NCBI GenBank assembly: GCA_964036665.1
Contig: OZ038530.1
Coordinates: 19,552,001 to 19,616,000 of the forward strand
Origin: Gordius sp. MW1
Taxonomy: Eukaryota > Nematomorpha > Gordioida > Gordea > Gordiidae
Direction: 5' to 3'
Length of the DNA stretch: 64,000 nt
The position numbers and the translations under genes are program-made. Each line of letters begins with the position of its first letter. The stretch's first letter is position 1. This document shows, piece after piece, positions 37,251-50,698 of this stretch. The notes beneath the pieces are model-generated. The model ran no database searches and had not been told where the DNA came from. It was given only the letters and a program-made list of their open reading frames with translations.

Positions 37251-38040
37251 GACTACAAATTTGACAAAATTTAAAAGTTTGCAATAAATGTATTTATTTG
37301 ATTGTGCATCCGAAATTGCTTACTTGTTATTTTTATTTCAAAGTAGCAAATTTTAGCTTTTTTATTCGAGTTGGTGTCAAAGTTTTTATGTTAACTCTTT
37401 ATTTGAGGTTTAAAATAGTAGATAAATTCTATTTTAAATAGGTAACTTTTGTTAATTTATACTAGATTTTAAATGTTCTATAATTTGTTGAGAAGAGTAA
37501 TTATACTCATTTTATGGAAAAAGCAGACCTTGGTGGCGTTTTTTTAAAGAAAATACTAGAATTCTCTATTGTAGTGTCTAACTCATTAATTTAGTTTTTA
37601 GAAAAGTGGTTAATTAAAACTCAAATATAAATTATGAACTTGTTGATCATATACTAAAAAAATTGTTAGCAATTTCAATTTTTGTCATCGTTTCGGAGTC
37701 TCCATAATATGAATTTTCTTATTTTGCTTAAAGCCCGTTTTTTTCAAATACCCAATGGTTATTTAAGTGAATCAAATAAAATAAAATTATTTTATCAATC
37801 CAATATTTAAGCTCTAATTTACATGTCTTAGGTAAGCTAAAAAGATTCGGCTGGACTCATGTGAAACCATAGATTTATTTTAGTAATGTTTTTAAATTTA
37901 CCTAATAGATTTAATTATCAAATTGTTCTGAATTATTTACGTAAATTAATTTTAATTGAAAGATTTTCTCTGGAAAACAGTCAAACAAAAAAAGTAACAT
38001 TTTACGGGCGAATTTTTTTGGCCCTAGACTTGATATTTGA

Positions 38041-38625
38041 TTAAACATTTTTAAAAAAATCGAACGCTTTCAACGTTCATGACAAAAATCGAACGCGTTC
38101 ACGTTCGTTTTCAAAAAAAAGGACACGTTCATGAACGCGTTTACGTTCGTTCAAAATTTTATGATAATTTTTTTTAATTCAATATAAATAAATGTCTTAT
38201 ATTTTTTAACACAATCTATTAGCCATGATAAAAAAAATTTTGCCATGGCAATGTCAATTTATCTGCTGATTTTGAATATTCAGAATCTGAAGATGACGCC
38301 GATATAATAATATGATTGTCCATATTAACCTATAAACTAAAATATAATTAATAATATCAAATTAATAAAATTTTATCTTATCGTCTTTTGCACGTTATGG
38401 TATGTTAAAAGTATTTCAGAATTAGGAAAAAGTAAAAACAGCTGATTAAAAAATATAAGGCTTTTTTGTTATAAAATTCGGATTAACATTATTTTTCAAA
38501 TAAATAAAAATAAAAAAGCGTTTTTAAAATTTAACAAACGTTAAATTTGAACGCGTTCATCAAAAAAAAGGAACGTTAATCAATTTTTCAAAAAATTTGA
38601 ACGCGTTTATTCTCAACACTAGATA
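38041..38625. mobile_element. Probable hAT element with GAACGCGTTC motifs
   Basis: Both ends carry repeated GAACGCGTTC and GAACGTT palindromes; the right end reads inward TAGTGTTGAGAATAAACGCG, like hAT termini. The middle is AT-rich without a recognisable protein. No matching target duplication seen; left limit approximate. Confidence 0.5.
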
Positions 38626-38748
38626 AAACTAATATTCTCAGATTTAAACGTCAAAATGACTAGATTTGGCCCATTTATATGTATTTTTATGAAATACAAA
38701 TGTCCGAACGCTACCTAATAAAAATGTTGGTGTCAATGCAGTAATAAT

Positions 38749-38887
38749 CATGGGCGTAACCAGGATTGGAATTAGAGGGGGGCAATTATAGCGAGGGACA
38801 AAATAACAATTTTTAGCCATAATTAAATAAAATTTTAAAGAATACATAGTTTTAGAGGGGGCAGCGGCCCTCCCTTGCTACGCTCAT
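38749..38887. mobile_element. hAT MITE, CATGGGCGTAGCC family
   Basis: Left end CATGGGCGTAACCAGG, right end GCTACGCTCAT(A). Exact target duplication GTAATAAT on both sides if the last base of the element has changed. Confidence 0.8.
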
Positions 38888-40858
38888 AGTAATAATATAT
38901 AACAAATGAAAAATTAACATAATTATTTTAACATTATTGCCATGAGATTAGGGGTTGAAAAACAGCAATTGAAGGTTTGTAAAATATAGGAAGGAACAGC
39001 AGAAATGTATTCTTTTTATGGTTCATTACCCACGTGTACCACCCACCAAGGGAAAAAAATTTTGCACAGCACGTTTGAAATTTATATAATCTACATTTTT
39101 TATACTCCAACAGCAAAACCTTGCTTTTTTACATCAACCCTAGCTAGCTGGCAATTATGAGGTCATAAGGGCTAATTTCAAACAAAAATCCATAACTCTA
39201 ATAAAAATATTCAAGAGAAGTTTATGATTTAGTCGGCTGTTTTTGTTTTTAACTGTACCGAAATAGGGCCAGACCAGACTCATAATTTTCTGGCGGTATG
39301 TAGTAGTGTAGGTGTATATTAGCTATTATATTTTTGTATATTAAGCACTTACTATAAATGCCAAAAAACGGAGCGTTTTCCTTTAGATGGATGAGCGCCT
39401 TTATTGAATGTATTTTCTCGTCGCGTAGAACCGGAGGCAAATGGTTTGACAATCCATTTTGACACTAAATGTTTGGTTGCCTTGGTGGTACACTTCTTAA
39501 ATAATACATTCTTTCATCTATAACTCTATAATGGATAGGATAGCCTCCCCCCCCCCCCCCGCTTAAATATTTCTCCAACATTCCAACCAAACTTCCTTAG
39601 AGATAGAAAAGAGAGGTCGGTGTCGGTATAATAAAATGGGGCTGCTGCTGCTGATTATTATTATTGTTGTTGGAGATTGCCCATTTCCTTTCGGCCTTTT
39701 TCATTTCATGTAAGAGGAGGACTGACTGTAATGTGTATGTAAGAGGTAAGTTTTCCCCTTAACATTTATTATCCAATCCAAACGTCTACTTAGTACTAAT
39801 ATACCCTGCCTGCCCCCCTCCCCTCCACCAGTCAAACAAAAATAAAAGTTGGGCCCTCTAATAGTTTGTTGAACCTTTGGGTGGGCTCCTCGTACCACCC
39901 ACAATTTTTACTTTAAAGCTCAAAAACATGCGTTTCGCTTGGGTGTTGCTGATACAGAAAGACTTTTTTGCAACGATCTAACAGGTGATTACTATTTTAT
40001 CTACGTAATAGATTTGTATAATCAAAAGTTTTTTTTTGCCCAAATACCGCTCAACCCCAAATTGCATCAAAGGGGTCATAGTTGAGCTATTAAACGGTGG
40101 TAGGTAAAAAGTTTTTTTTTTATTGATCAAGAAACTCTGATATAAATTTTTTTATGGGATTTTATAATGGTAAACGTTTAAATATACATTATTAATTCGA
40201 ATGGCAAAACACTTCGCCGTTGTGTGTAAGGTTTCCTAGTGAATGCGCTTATAAAATCTAAAATGTTGGAATATTATAGAGCGGGGGCAGTGTTAGGGGT
40301 CAAGATAATATTTATTATATATGCATAAAATGACGAGTTATATATGTATGTGTGAAGTTTTGAGCAAACGGTATTATTAATCGACTATGTGTATTCTAAA
40401 CTGGGTTAATAAGAAGGGAAAAAACCATAAATGGCTGCTTCACTAGAAGGGTCGGATTTACGACCAGGATCGGGGTATAATGTAAATATTATATAGTTGA
40501 TTAAATGGTTAATTCTATGAATAAAGAAGAGCTATCATCTCTATATCTAATAAGTGTTGAAAAATGATAAAATTTTCTATGTACAAATCTAATATCACCG
40601 TTCTTGGAATGACAAATATAATAAAAGGTTTGGGGCCAGGGTTGTCTGATATTCACAGGTGTTTTGTATAGTTGTTGTAAATTATTATCACTACTACTAC
40701 TACAAATCGTAGTTAGTCTGCGCCGCGTATTAAGAGAGAGATATTAAAATAGACAAGTTACGGGCGGGTGGTTATAAATAAATTATGTGAAGAAGTGTTT
40801 TGTTTAAATAGTAGTTATCATGTGTGTGTGTTTCTCGACGAAAAAAAAGCATGCGTGA

Positions 40859-43800
40859 TCAAAAATAGGTATACGACGAAGAGGGTACGGTTTGAGGTAT
40901 ATCAGAACAAATGTAATTATCGACGAATTGTGGCGTAGAAACGTAATTAGTAGTAATACCACAACCTACTGCCCCCTGCTGTTTGTAAAATTTTTCCATC
41001 GGGGGCGGCGTAGGATATATTTCGGCTATTTTTTTAAACGTAATGTCCGAAGTGTTGATTCCTCCATTTTGTTGATTTTTCCAATAATTACTATAGCACG
41101 TAGCGCACCAGGAGGACTCGGGCGTATAAGTATTCGAGGATGTTGTTATGTGATAATCGTGATCTCTGGGAGTTAATTGCTGACCCGAACAACAAAGTGT
41201 GTTGTTATGCGTGCATTGTGGGGTTTGAGGGGTTAAGCAATTCACTTCAATAGATGTAGTAGCAGTGGAGGGTGTTGCGTTTGCGTTTCCAAATATGTTT
41301 CGACCGATAACGGTCATCAAATTTCTCAACACATCCTTACATAAAGCGACGATGCAAAATATATTATTGCCTTTTTAAGTCTTAGACTGGATTTTAAAAA
41401 TAATTATCAACTGTGTTATATGTTTATTGCTTTTTCACCTTTGAAGGGCCTTTAATTTTAGAGTCTTTCATTAATTACATTAAAAGATTCATAAGCATTA
41501 CCATAAGTTTTAAGCTATTTATTTGAACTGTCATTAATAATTCAAAATGTTAAAGATGTAGAAAGTTATGTTGTAAAAACAATTGAGTTTTGTTTGGTCA
41601 ACCTTTGGCTTTAGTCGACTAAACATAAAGAGACCAAATGTTTTTGGTCTATATTTCTAAGTCGACCTCTAGGCTTATTCAAAATTGGAAAACAGGCCAG
41701 AGATGACCGTTAGTTCAACCTAAGGGCAACCAAACAAAATGCAGTCGTTTTTACAAAATTAGTAGAAAGGTTTTATCGTCTGCCTTTTTCAAATGCAAAA
41801 CGAAAACAAGTCTAGGTCGAAAATTTGAGCAGTTACGCTTTTTCAAATCTGAAAACTATTGAAACTGTACTATTAGAGTTTAATATACCCAATCGTCCCC
41901 TATTGATAAAAATAGTTTGTATGTAATTTAAAACCTTTTTGTCACTCTTAACCCCACAAGTTGAAGTTGTGCAACGTTTACAAAGTAATTCTAATGTAAT
42001 GCTTACAAGTAGTTATTAATATCATGGGCAAATGTTGATTTTTCAATTATATTTTATTAAATCTAAAGTTTGCTCCCTTTTTCACGGAAAATAATCTTCT
42101 TAAAAGTAAAAACCTAGTAAAATAAAAGTCATTTACCGATTCGATCCCAGTTAAAGCGATGATGCCATTAATGAATGGGGTTAAGTAAGAGTCGTCAAAA
42201 TTCCAAAACACTTGTTGGCAATGCGTGATGTAGGATAGGCACAAACTGGCTGATGCCATCATTGAAGGTGGGTGCGACGCAAACGTGTATTCTACATTAC
42301 AAAATTTATACTTTTTAATTGCTATGCAATTTATGGGCTCGTTTTTTGTGCGTCGTCCGTCCGTCGTCCGTCCGTCGTCCACCAAGTTATTGGCGCCAGC
42401 CTTTTTTAAATTAAATTAATTGTTAATACCATTGATAATTCGACTTTTTGACCGTCCGCAGGCTACTGACCATTGAAAAAAATTACCATTGGCCAAATAA
42501 ATCGAAATTTTTTGTTCGTTTTTGAATAGGTTACCATTGATAATTACCCTGTGCCCTCCACTACAAGGGCCTATGCCTCTACTGATATGGGTCCCTGTTA
42601 ATTAAATTAATATTTTGTTCTTGTTAATACCATTGATAATATGACATTTTAGCCGTCCGCTGGCTACTGACCGATGGAAAAAATGACCATTGGCCAAAAT
42701 GTGAATCGGAATTATTTTTTTCGTTTTTTTTTTGACTATTATGATTGTTCCTGTTACTACCATTGCTATTATGACTTTTTGGCCGTCCGCTGGCTGCTGA
42801 CCAATGGAATAAAATGACCATTGGCCAAAATGTGATTCGAAAATTTTTTTTTCGTTTCTTTTTGACTATTATGATTGTTCCTGTTACTACCATTGCTATT
42901 ATGCCTTTTTGGCCGTCCGCTGGCTGCTGACACATGGAATAAAATGACCATTGGCCAAAATGTGATTCGAAACTTTTTTTTTCGTTTTTTTTGACTATTA
43001 TGATTGTTCCTGTTACTACCATTGCTATTATGACTTTTTGGCCGTCCGCTGGCTGCTGACCAATGGAAAAAAATGACCATTGGCCAAAATGTGATTCGAA
43101 AATTTTTTTTTAGTTTTTTTTTGACTATTATGAATTTATATCCACTTTTACCGTGTCCTGGCTGATGACCAATGGAAAAAAATGACCATTGGCCAAAATG
43201 TTATTCGAAAATTTTGTTTTCGTTTTTTTGGCTATCATTGACTTATAGAGTATCTGTTGGTACTGACCAATGGAAAAAAATGACCATTGGCCAAATTTTT
43301 GATTTTTTTAAAAATTGTTCAAATTCAACAAAAACTTTCTCCCAACAATTCTGCAAAATCTTAACATTGTCATGTTTTATAATATAATGTTTGTTACACG
43401 CCTAATTTTAAATATTTTTGAATTTTGGCACATATACCCGTTTTTAAACTTATTTTTTATTCGCTTTTGATGATTTGAAACGAGGAGTTTTAAATTAGTT
43501 TAAATAATTATGTTTGTAACAAAGTTTAATTTTAATTTTATGTATCCTTAATGCAGGACTTGCGTAGGTCAATACCTGGGAGGGGCAAAGTGATTTTTTT
43601 AAATTTTAACCGGTCCCTCCAATGGAAGCCTCTAAATTCTTTCCAAGCTCGTAAGTATGCTCGCATTATGCCAATTTGATAGTTTACATATAAACCTTGA
43701 GGATTATATTTTTTATTTAATAATAATTTAATATTTCTTAATGTTAGGCACCTTTTCAAATTAAAAAAAAATATTTGTTATCCCAAAATTAATTTTGATA

Positions 43801-46800
43801 GGTTATTTATTAACCCTAATTAATGCCCCCCCCCCAAAAACATACTCTCGAGTACCCGCTTCGCCCAATAACTTAATCTTACTTTAATTACTCAACCTTG
43901 GAATTTAATGGCTTTTCCGAGGGAAACGAAAAATCGTATAGAGAGCATGACTTTGTAAATTTTCAAATACTCATTTCTTTATTTCCAATAAACCATCTAC
44001 AAACTTAATCATTAACAATAAAATTTAATTTAGGTGTAGTGTTATTATATATATAAATTAATCAAATCAATGTAAAGTGCTTATTGAAAGTTTAAATTAA
44101 ATAATGCTAGGGGAGTCAGGGGCTAAAATCTAGATCGATTCACTTACTTGAAGTTGGTAATTTTTTATCAGGGTCTTCCGTTTTTTCTAAAATAGAAACC
44201 GGTTCTATTGATTCTGTACTTGCTATAAAAGGTATAAAAATTCTATAACTAATTGTAAATAAACGGCAAATATCAACAATACTCACATAATAGCCAGATA
44301 AAAATGATAATTTTCTAAATTAATATGACATTTTGATATCAATAAAACATTTAAATCATTGATTCTAAAACAAAAATCTTAAAAAAAGGCAATTTTATTC
44401 AATTATTTTATAAAGGTTGATATTAATAGGTTATAAAGTTTTTAGTATTTTTGCAATATAAATAAATGCACTTAAGTCGCACAATTGCTTTGTCATTTTT
44501 GTCTCTCCAACTTTTACTCAACTACCTTAGTTTATTTTACAATATATAAAGTTGTAACAAATAAATATTCTCGATAGCGTAATACATAACCAATTTCTTT
44601 AATAAATATAACTCGCGCTTTTAACATTCCCATGTTGTGTGCTTTTTCGCTAATTTTGATATGTATAAATAAATTTACCGATTAGTACCTCAAAACCTCA
44701 TTGGTTGAATATAAGATACTAAACTAAAAAGACTGCATAAAATTTGAGAGGACTCTTATTATTTATCAAAGATCTGTAATATGATAGATAAATAAATAAA
44801 CATACCAACATTGTCGATATGGAAGGCAACGTGCAAATCATTGTTAAAATTAATTTAAAATACTTAAATCTTTTTTTTCGTTTTTTTTTGACTATTATGA
44901 ATTTATATCCACTTTTACCGTGTCCTGGCTGCTGACCAATGGAAAAAAATGACCATTGGCCAAAATGTGTTTCGAAAATTTTTTTTTCGTTTTTTTTTTA
45001 CTGTTATGAATTTATATCCACTTTTACCGTGTGCTGGCTGCTGACCAATGGAAAAAAATGACCATTGGCCAAAGTGAGCATCAAAATTTTTTTTCCCGTT
45101 TTTTTGGCTATCATTGACTTATAGAATATCTGTTGGTACTGACCAATGGAGAAAAAATGACCATTAATCAAATTTTTGATTTTTTAATTAAACATTGTTC
45201 AAATTCAACAAAAAATTTCTCCCAACAATTCTGCAAATTCTTAACATTGTGATGTTTTATATTATAATGTTTGTTAGACCCATAATCACTAAAGGCCATA
45301 AAAACTAATGTAATACGCAACTAAATGCAAACACTAAATCTAACCCTAACGCTTGCCTATATTACATTTTGCCTATATTAAATTTTGCCTATAAATGCAA
45401 AATTTGTATAAATAATTAATTAATCATTAGGCATTTAATACCACCCTATAGGCATTCTCGCCCCTTCCCACCTTTCTCGCCCATAAATTGCATAGCAAAT
45501 ATAATACATTTATACGGAGTATAGATGAGTCGTCCCCCCTTCCCTTCCCCTCCTCCCCTTCCCCTTCCCCTTCCCCTTCCCTTCTCCCCCTTCCCACGAG
45601 GGCCGAAGGCCCGAGTTTTATTTTATTCGAATTAAATTAATTTAGTTATCCTAACAAGGTTTTTATTGTGAAAACTAATCAATTTTATTAATTATAACTC
45701 ATAAATAGTCGTGTCATATCTAATCAACGATTCTTTAAACAAAAAAGGAATGATTGACTTTGTTAGGGTAAACTACTAAAATGTTAAACCAAAAAAAATT
45801 GTCTAAGAAGTCAAATATTTTTATGAAATAAGGAAAAATTTGAAAAAAAATATTAAATTAATAGTAATGGGGAATGGGTTATTTGATTTATTATTCTAAG
45901 ACCTTATAAATTTTTGTGCTAGATAAATTACTTTACAAATCAGTTATTTTAGATAAAGATCTAAATATATCAGATCTCATCCATTCTTTTCTTCAAAACA
46001 AAGCCTTAAACAAGCTAAATTAACATGCCCATGAATGACATAATGATAGACAACTATTATGCCCAAAAATTAAGCATCCGGCGTATAATTAATTAACCCA
46101 TCATTATAACAACCCATCGCGAAGCATACAAGTCTCTGGAATTGTATGCATTGTTAAAATGGGCTAGCTAGCTTTAAAGTTCAACTTTGGTTTATTTTTA
46201 CACATTTAGATTGTCATATCCATATACCCTTTAAATTTCAATTTTGATAGTTATTTAAGTAACTAGCTATAGCTCTAATATAATAGTGGTGGGCTGAAAT
46301 GGTATGGGACCCTCAACTAATACAAAGCTAAAAACAATATAGGGTTGGACGTATTTTTTTATTCATCCATTTTTGCTTAAATCCCAAAATCGCACTAACA
46401 TCGCTAGACATGGGCATAGCCAAGGGTGGCAGGGAGGAGAGGCTGCCCCCACTATATCCAAAAATTCTTTAAAATTTAATATAATTATGACTAAAATTAT
46501 TAAAAAATCATTTTCCCTAAATCATTATTGCCCCCTCTAATCCAATCCTTGCAATGCCCATGTCGCCAGAGCCCTTCGTGGGCTTATGTAAAGTTCAAAA
46601 TGAAAAAATACTAATTGAGTAGGATTCAATTCCGAGTTTTTTATATCATGAATTTTCATATAAATAATAGTTACGGTTAGAATTTGAAAATTCACTATTT
46701 TGCTCCCCTAACATTTAATTTTCAATTTTTAACTGTTATAAGGTTGGAGCAGATAGATTCAAAAAGTTTAAATTAACTAATTAACAAGATTTCGTTTATT

Positions 46801-49367
46801 TTCAAAATTAACTTCAAAATCCTCTAATTGGTACTCGGCGATGCGACGGTGGTCAGCGGTGTAAATAAAGTAGTTAAATAATAAAACCTCAAATAACATC
46901 GGGCGGGCGGGCGAGCGCAATTTAATACCGGAAATCGAGCTTATGTGCGAAACATCTTTTACATTATAAAACCTCTTCCACCCTCTCCTTGCTTTTTCGT
47001 TTCAAAATATAATTTCCATTACACACATAACACGTTAAATTTACCCAAAATCTTATTATGTAATGTTATATTATATAAATCAAACAACGGAAATGATGTA
47101 TATAATATATATATTGTTTTCGTGCTATTTTATCTTAAAAATGAAAATAAAACTGAAAATCGAAAGATTAGGGAGCTATAAATCAAAGAGATTTAAACCG
47201 TTTTTAATGATTAGTATGACCGTTTACTCAGTCTTTTTAAAACTTTTCTTCGATATTTAAATGGTAATATTGTTCCTAAACTAATAAAAATCCTAAATTA
47301 TAAGTGAAGCTTGTTTTTGTTAGATTTAAAAAGTTCAACCTTTTGAAAAATTTGTTGTGTCCACGTCGCATTATAAAAATCGCCTTTTAAATCAATGAGG
47401 GAGGACCCGTTTTTTTTCTCATGTCATTAATTGCAGATGTTATTTGTGACAATTTTCGAATTAATTACGAAAAAACAATTTAATCTGCCAGTTGATGACA
47501 ATAACAAGCCATCAAAACTATATAAATTTACGTGATTACTGAAAGGCAATAGTCTAACAACTATAAGAAAGATCTGAGATAGATAACACTGGAGACGTTA
47601 GGGGGTGCGGTTTTATCTAATTACATAAAACGTATGAAATGGTAAAAAATAGCAGCTCAGAGCTGATCGAAAATAGCACTTATGTGGTGTGTTCTGGACT
47701 TGTGGTCAGTTGCGAAAACAAAGTATACAATGGAACGCAAATGTATAATCTCATCGGCAAAATTACATAACAATGGGGGGAGCCACTAAATTTTAAGAAA
47801 CCCTTTGGTTGACCCCCTCGAGCTGTTTAGAATTAGAAAGACAAAAGAGAGAATGGGGAGGGCAAAACTTAAATGGTGAAATAAAAAAAAGTAGGCTCAA
47901 GCTCAACCAGCACAATGGAAAAATCGCCCCGCTGGGAATTTTAAAATCAATCTCAGCTTAGAAAGTTGTTGTTGATGTCTATAATACGATACATAGCAAA
48001 TGACGTGTTTACCACAACTAGGACTCGCGGGAAAATTGCCTTTATCAAACTAAAAAAAAATATTTTTAAATGCGCTAGTGTTGTAAAAACGGGTTTTGTT
48101 TGGTCGACCTTTAGTTTTAGTCGACTGAACATTAATAAGAACCAAAGATTTTTTGGTCAGTTTTTTTTAGTCGCATAAAAAGACCAAACAAAGGTTTTTG
48201 GTCAAAGTTTAATCGACTAAAACCAAAGGTAAACCCTAAACCCAGCCGTTTTTACAACACTAAAATGCGTAAATTTAAAAATCTACCTGATTTATAGATA
48301 TTTTATTTGAAATTAAATAATTTTGGGGGGCTTTAATTGTACCTAATGTGCATTTGTCGAGGATTTGTTGGGCCGACGTTTTTATAATTTCACTGAGATT
48401 CCCATTGTCCCTCAGGCATTGCATTAAAGGGTGTAGCGTGGTCAGCATATCGAGAATGTAACAAGAGGTAGGTGCTGCCAGATCCCAGCTAAGCACATTC
48501 GCCACCACAAATTCCCAATTCTAAGCAATTTTTGAATTAATTTTAAAAATAAAAAAAGTTGCCTAAAATACAATAAAAAAAACATACCAATAAATCGGGC
48601 AATTTAACGGAATTGTCCGTGTAAACGCAAAGAATTTCGGAACTAACTGGATGAGCCTCCTTGAATTTTGAAGCTAGTAACATGCAAGATGCCCCGAGTA
48701 ATTGTAAGTGAGATTTGGGCGTATTTATGGTGGATAAGAAACGGTCCAAATAATTTACCGCTAGTTGAAACACATCCTTACGCCTCTGCAATTCTTCGCA
48801 CACCTAAAGTCAAATATCTATTACTAAGGATAAATTTATTTATTTTTGTAATTACTTTACTATTATTTAGTGTTGTAAGAACGGGTGGGTTCTTTTGGTC
48901 GATTTAACAGACTAAAGGTTTTTTGGTCTCTTATACTTGGTCGCATAAAAAACCTTCGACCAAACAAAAGTCAGCCGTTTTTCCAACACTACTATTAATT
49001 TATGAATAAAAAGACTTCTTTTGGAAAATAAGTGTAAGATTTCGATCTTTAAATCATTCAAAACTATAAATTCAAGTCTACTAACCTCATGCATCCAAGT
49101 GACCAAGATTTTTCTCATGTAGGGTTGCACCTCGGTTTGTATGCAGGTGAAGTATGAAGGGGAGGGTAAGTAACGATCTTCGCTGGATGTAACGTTATAC
49201 AAGACTCGAGGTTGTATTATGGCACTATCGGGATAGGCTTTAGGTGCTGGTTTGTATTTTGGCTGGCCGTTTTTGAATTGGTTCAATTTCTGAGGCGATG
49301 CTTCGTATGAATTTGGAAGATTTGGAGTGTGAGAATACATCCTTTGAGCCATTCCTTGAAAATCCAT
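40859..49367 (-). CDS. CCND: D-type cyclin
   Basis: Five phase-consistent exons on the minus strand: 49086-49367, 48588-48803, 48343-48520, 42137-42291, 40859-41335, giving 435 residues plus TGA (human D cyclins have about 290-295). The N-terminus holds [20 protein letters not shown], then the cyclin box with MRKILVTWM (the MRAIL-like docking patch), [20 protein letters not shown] and [15 protein letters not shown] (conserved CDK-contact lysine). The second fold has [14 protein letters not shown] and [15 protein letters not shown] cyclins activate CDK4/6 and start Rb-pathway phosphorylation in G1. Two oddities: no LxCxE Rb-docking motif is present in the first 50 residues or elsewhere, and the last exon adds about 158 residues of T/P/S/N-rich tail of no recognised family, with TP sites (LTPQTP, LTPRD, YPTPPP) that could serve as a phospho-degron like that of cyclin D1. 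Introns 1, 3 and 4 hold transposons. Confidence 0.93.
41566..41761. mobile_element. hAT MITE, TAGTGTTGTAAAAA family, in cyclin D intron 4
   Basis: 196 bp, worn termini TTATGTTGTAAAAAC and GTTTTTACAAAATTA, exact 8-bp target duplication GTAGAAAG on both sides. Internal GGTCAACC and GTCGACTAAA motifs link it to the 32590 and 48076 copies. Confidence 0.85.
42317..44019. repeat. 1.7-kb hairpin-tipped minisatellite element, copy 2
   Basis: Same structure as 25646-27364: AATTGCTATGCAATTTATGG, CGTCCGTCCGT run (shorter), tandem monomers of about 128 bp, unique tail ending ATTAACAAT. Only a handful of differences are visible over 1.7 kb. AAAATTTA occurs at 42301-42308 and again at 44020-44027, a possible 8-bp target duplication. 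Lies in cyclin D intron 3, directly before the acceptor of the fourth exon. Confidence 0.85.
44876..45615. repeat. Partial member of the minisatellite/hairpin family
   Basis: Three diverged CCAATGG...CCATTGG monomers at 44876-45190, then a short unique stretch, then the TAATACC...GGGCCGAAGGCCCGAG end (hairpin 45600-45612) with the reverse AATTGCATAGCAAAT motif at 45486-45500. In cyclin D intron 3. Confidence 0.7.
46409..46562. mobile_element. hAT MITE, CATGGGCGTAGCC family, in cyclin D intron 3
   Basis: Left end CATGGGCATAGCCAAGG, right end GCAATGCCCATG; flanks tcgctaga and tcgccaga (7 of 8). Confidence 0.8.
48076..48262. mobile_element. hAT MITE, TAGTGTTGTAAAAA family, in cyclin D intron 3
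   Basis: 187 bp, termini TAGTGTTGTAAAAACGG and CCGTTTTTACAACACTA; flanks aaatgcgc and aaatgcgt (7 of 8). The best-preserved copy. It ends 81 nt from the end of the third exon. Confidence 0.88.
48868..48991. mobile_element. Short hAT MITE, TAGTGTTGTAA family, in cyclin D intron 1
   Basis: 124 bp, termini TAGTGTTGTAAGAACGG and CCGTTTTTCCAACACTA; flanks ctattatt and ctattaat (7 of 8). An internally deleted copy. Confidence 0.85.
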
Positions 49368-50552
49368 TGAGGGGATCAGTGTTATTTAGTAGATGGACTT
49401 TGTTGGGATTATATCATATAGGCGCGAGTATTAATGTGTTAGTTGAGGAAAAGGGAGGACGAAGTTTAAAATGGGAAAAGTTTTCGATGCCTTTTAAAAT
49501 AAAAGGGTACAAAATATTTTGAGGGGTGGGTGGATATTAGTAAAAGAAATAACGACGCGATTGTTGAGCAAACGATTCGAACCGGCTTAGGGTAGGTATA
49601 AAAGGGGAAGGGCGTAGTATTGTGGATGCTCGCAATGGTAATATTTATAAATATATATTTGTGTAAGAAGAGCGAAAAGATAAATCCTGAGTTTGTTGTG
49701 TGTTTTGTTACACGATGGCGGGCTTTTAACGAAGAAACAGCTGATAACAATAATGCGATTCCCTTAGGGGTGCTACGATAGTGCCACCCCTAACACTAAA
49801 GTAAGACCGACCACCCGCCTTTAATTTAAGTGAGGGGGCTATAAGGTTTTACCCCCGAAATCGTATGCTCGATCCACTACTACCATTAAAAAACCACGAA
49901 AAGAAAGGAATAATAACGTGTCCCCTCTCCATGCATTTTTTCGTTGCTTGATAATTGAAGAGAGAAGAGCCAGCAGAAACTATTATTATATTTGCTGAAG
50001 AATAGGGGGATAGTTAGGGCGTTCCGCCAATGAAAAAACACGATAAAGCAGCTATTGCAAATTATTCAATATCACGCAATGCATATGCATGTGGCTTTTA
50101 TTTACACAAACAACGAAGAAAACAAAAACAAAAAGGCGCCGAAAAGGTGAAATTTAAATTACGCTCGCCTTGTTACTACATCACATAGACATGCTCATGC
50201 GTGCAAGGCGTGCCTTCGAGCATAATAATAATACGTATCGATGTGCTACAATTAACATACCTAATGCGGTTGCCAAGTAAAAGAAATATCTCAACTTACC
50301 TAAACTTTTGGCTTTCTTCTTAACTAAACACAGCTGATTTTGCCGTCCAAAACGTTCGTTAATAAAATTTGTTTGAAGATGTCAGTCAACTGGCTCGCCC
50401 AGCAGTACCTCAGCTCAGCTTAATGACGGCACAACTAGGATTTATAAATAGGGTGGGGGGGGGGGGGGGGGCAGCCGAATTTATGATTTTTTTACAATTA
50501 TTTTAGCGATAATTTCATTAAATATAACTATTTTTTGGGCTTATACGGGTAC

Positions 50553-50698
50553 CATGGGCGTAGCCAGCATTGGAATTAGAGGGGGGCAAAATGATCAATT
50601 TTTTAAATTTTAGCCATAATTTTGATAAATTGCAACAAATTTTATTTAGAGGGGGGGCAGTCGCCACTACCTGCCCCCTCCCCTTGGCTACGCTCATG
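50553..50698. mobile_element. hAT MITE, CATGGGCGTAGCC family
   Basis: Left end CATGGGCGTAGCCAGC, right end GGCTACGCTCATG; flanks acgggtac and acggctac (7 of 8). Confidence 0.85.

Larger units (their letters stand above)
36787..40858. other. Intergenic region between NOP58 and cyclin D 3' ends
   Basis: Convergent genes flank it. No exons recognised. It contains transposon copies listed separately, a C-run at about 39547-39560, short GCTGCTGCTG/ATTATTATT microsatellites at about 39642-39672, and otherwise AT-rich DNA. Confidence 0.5.
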
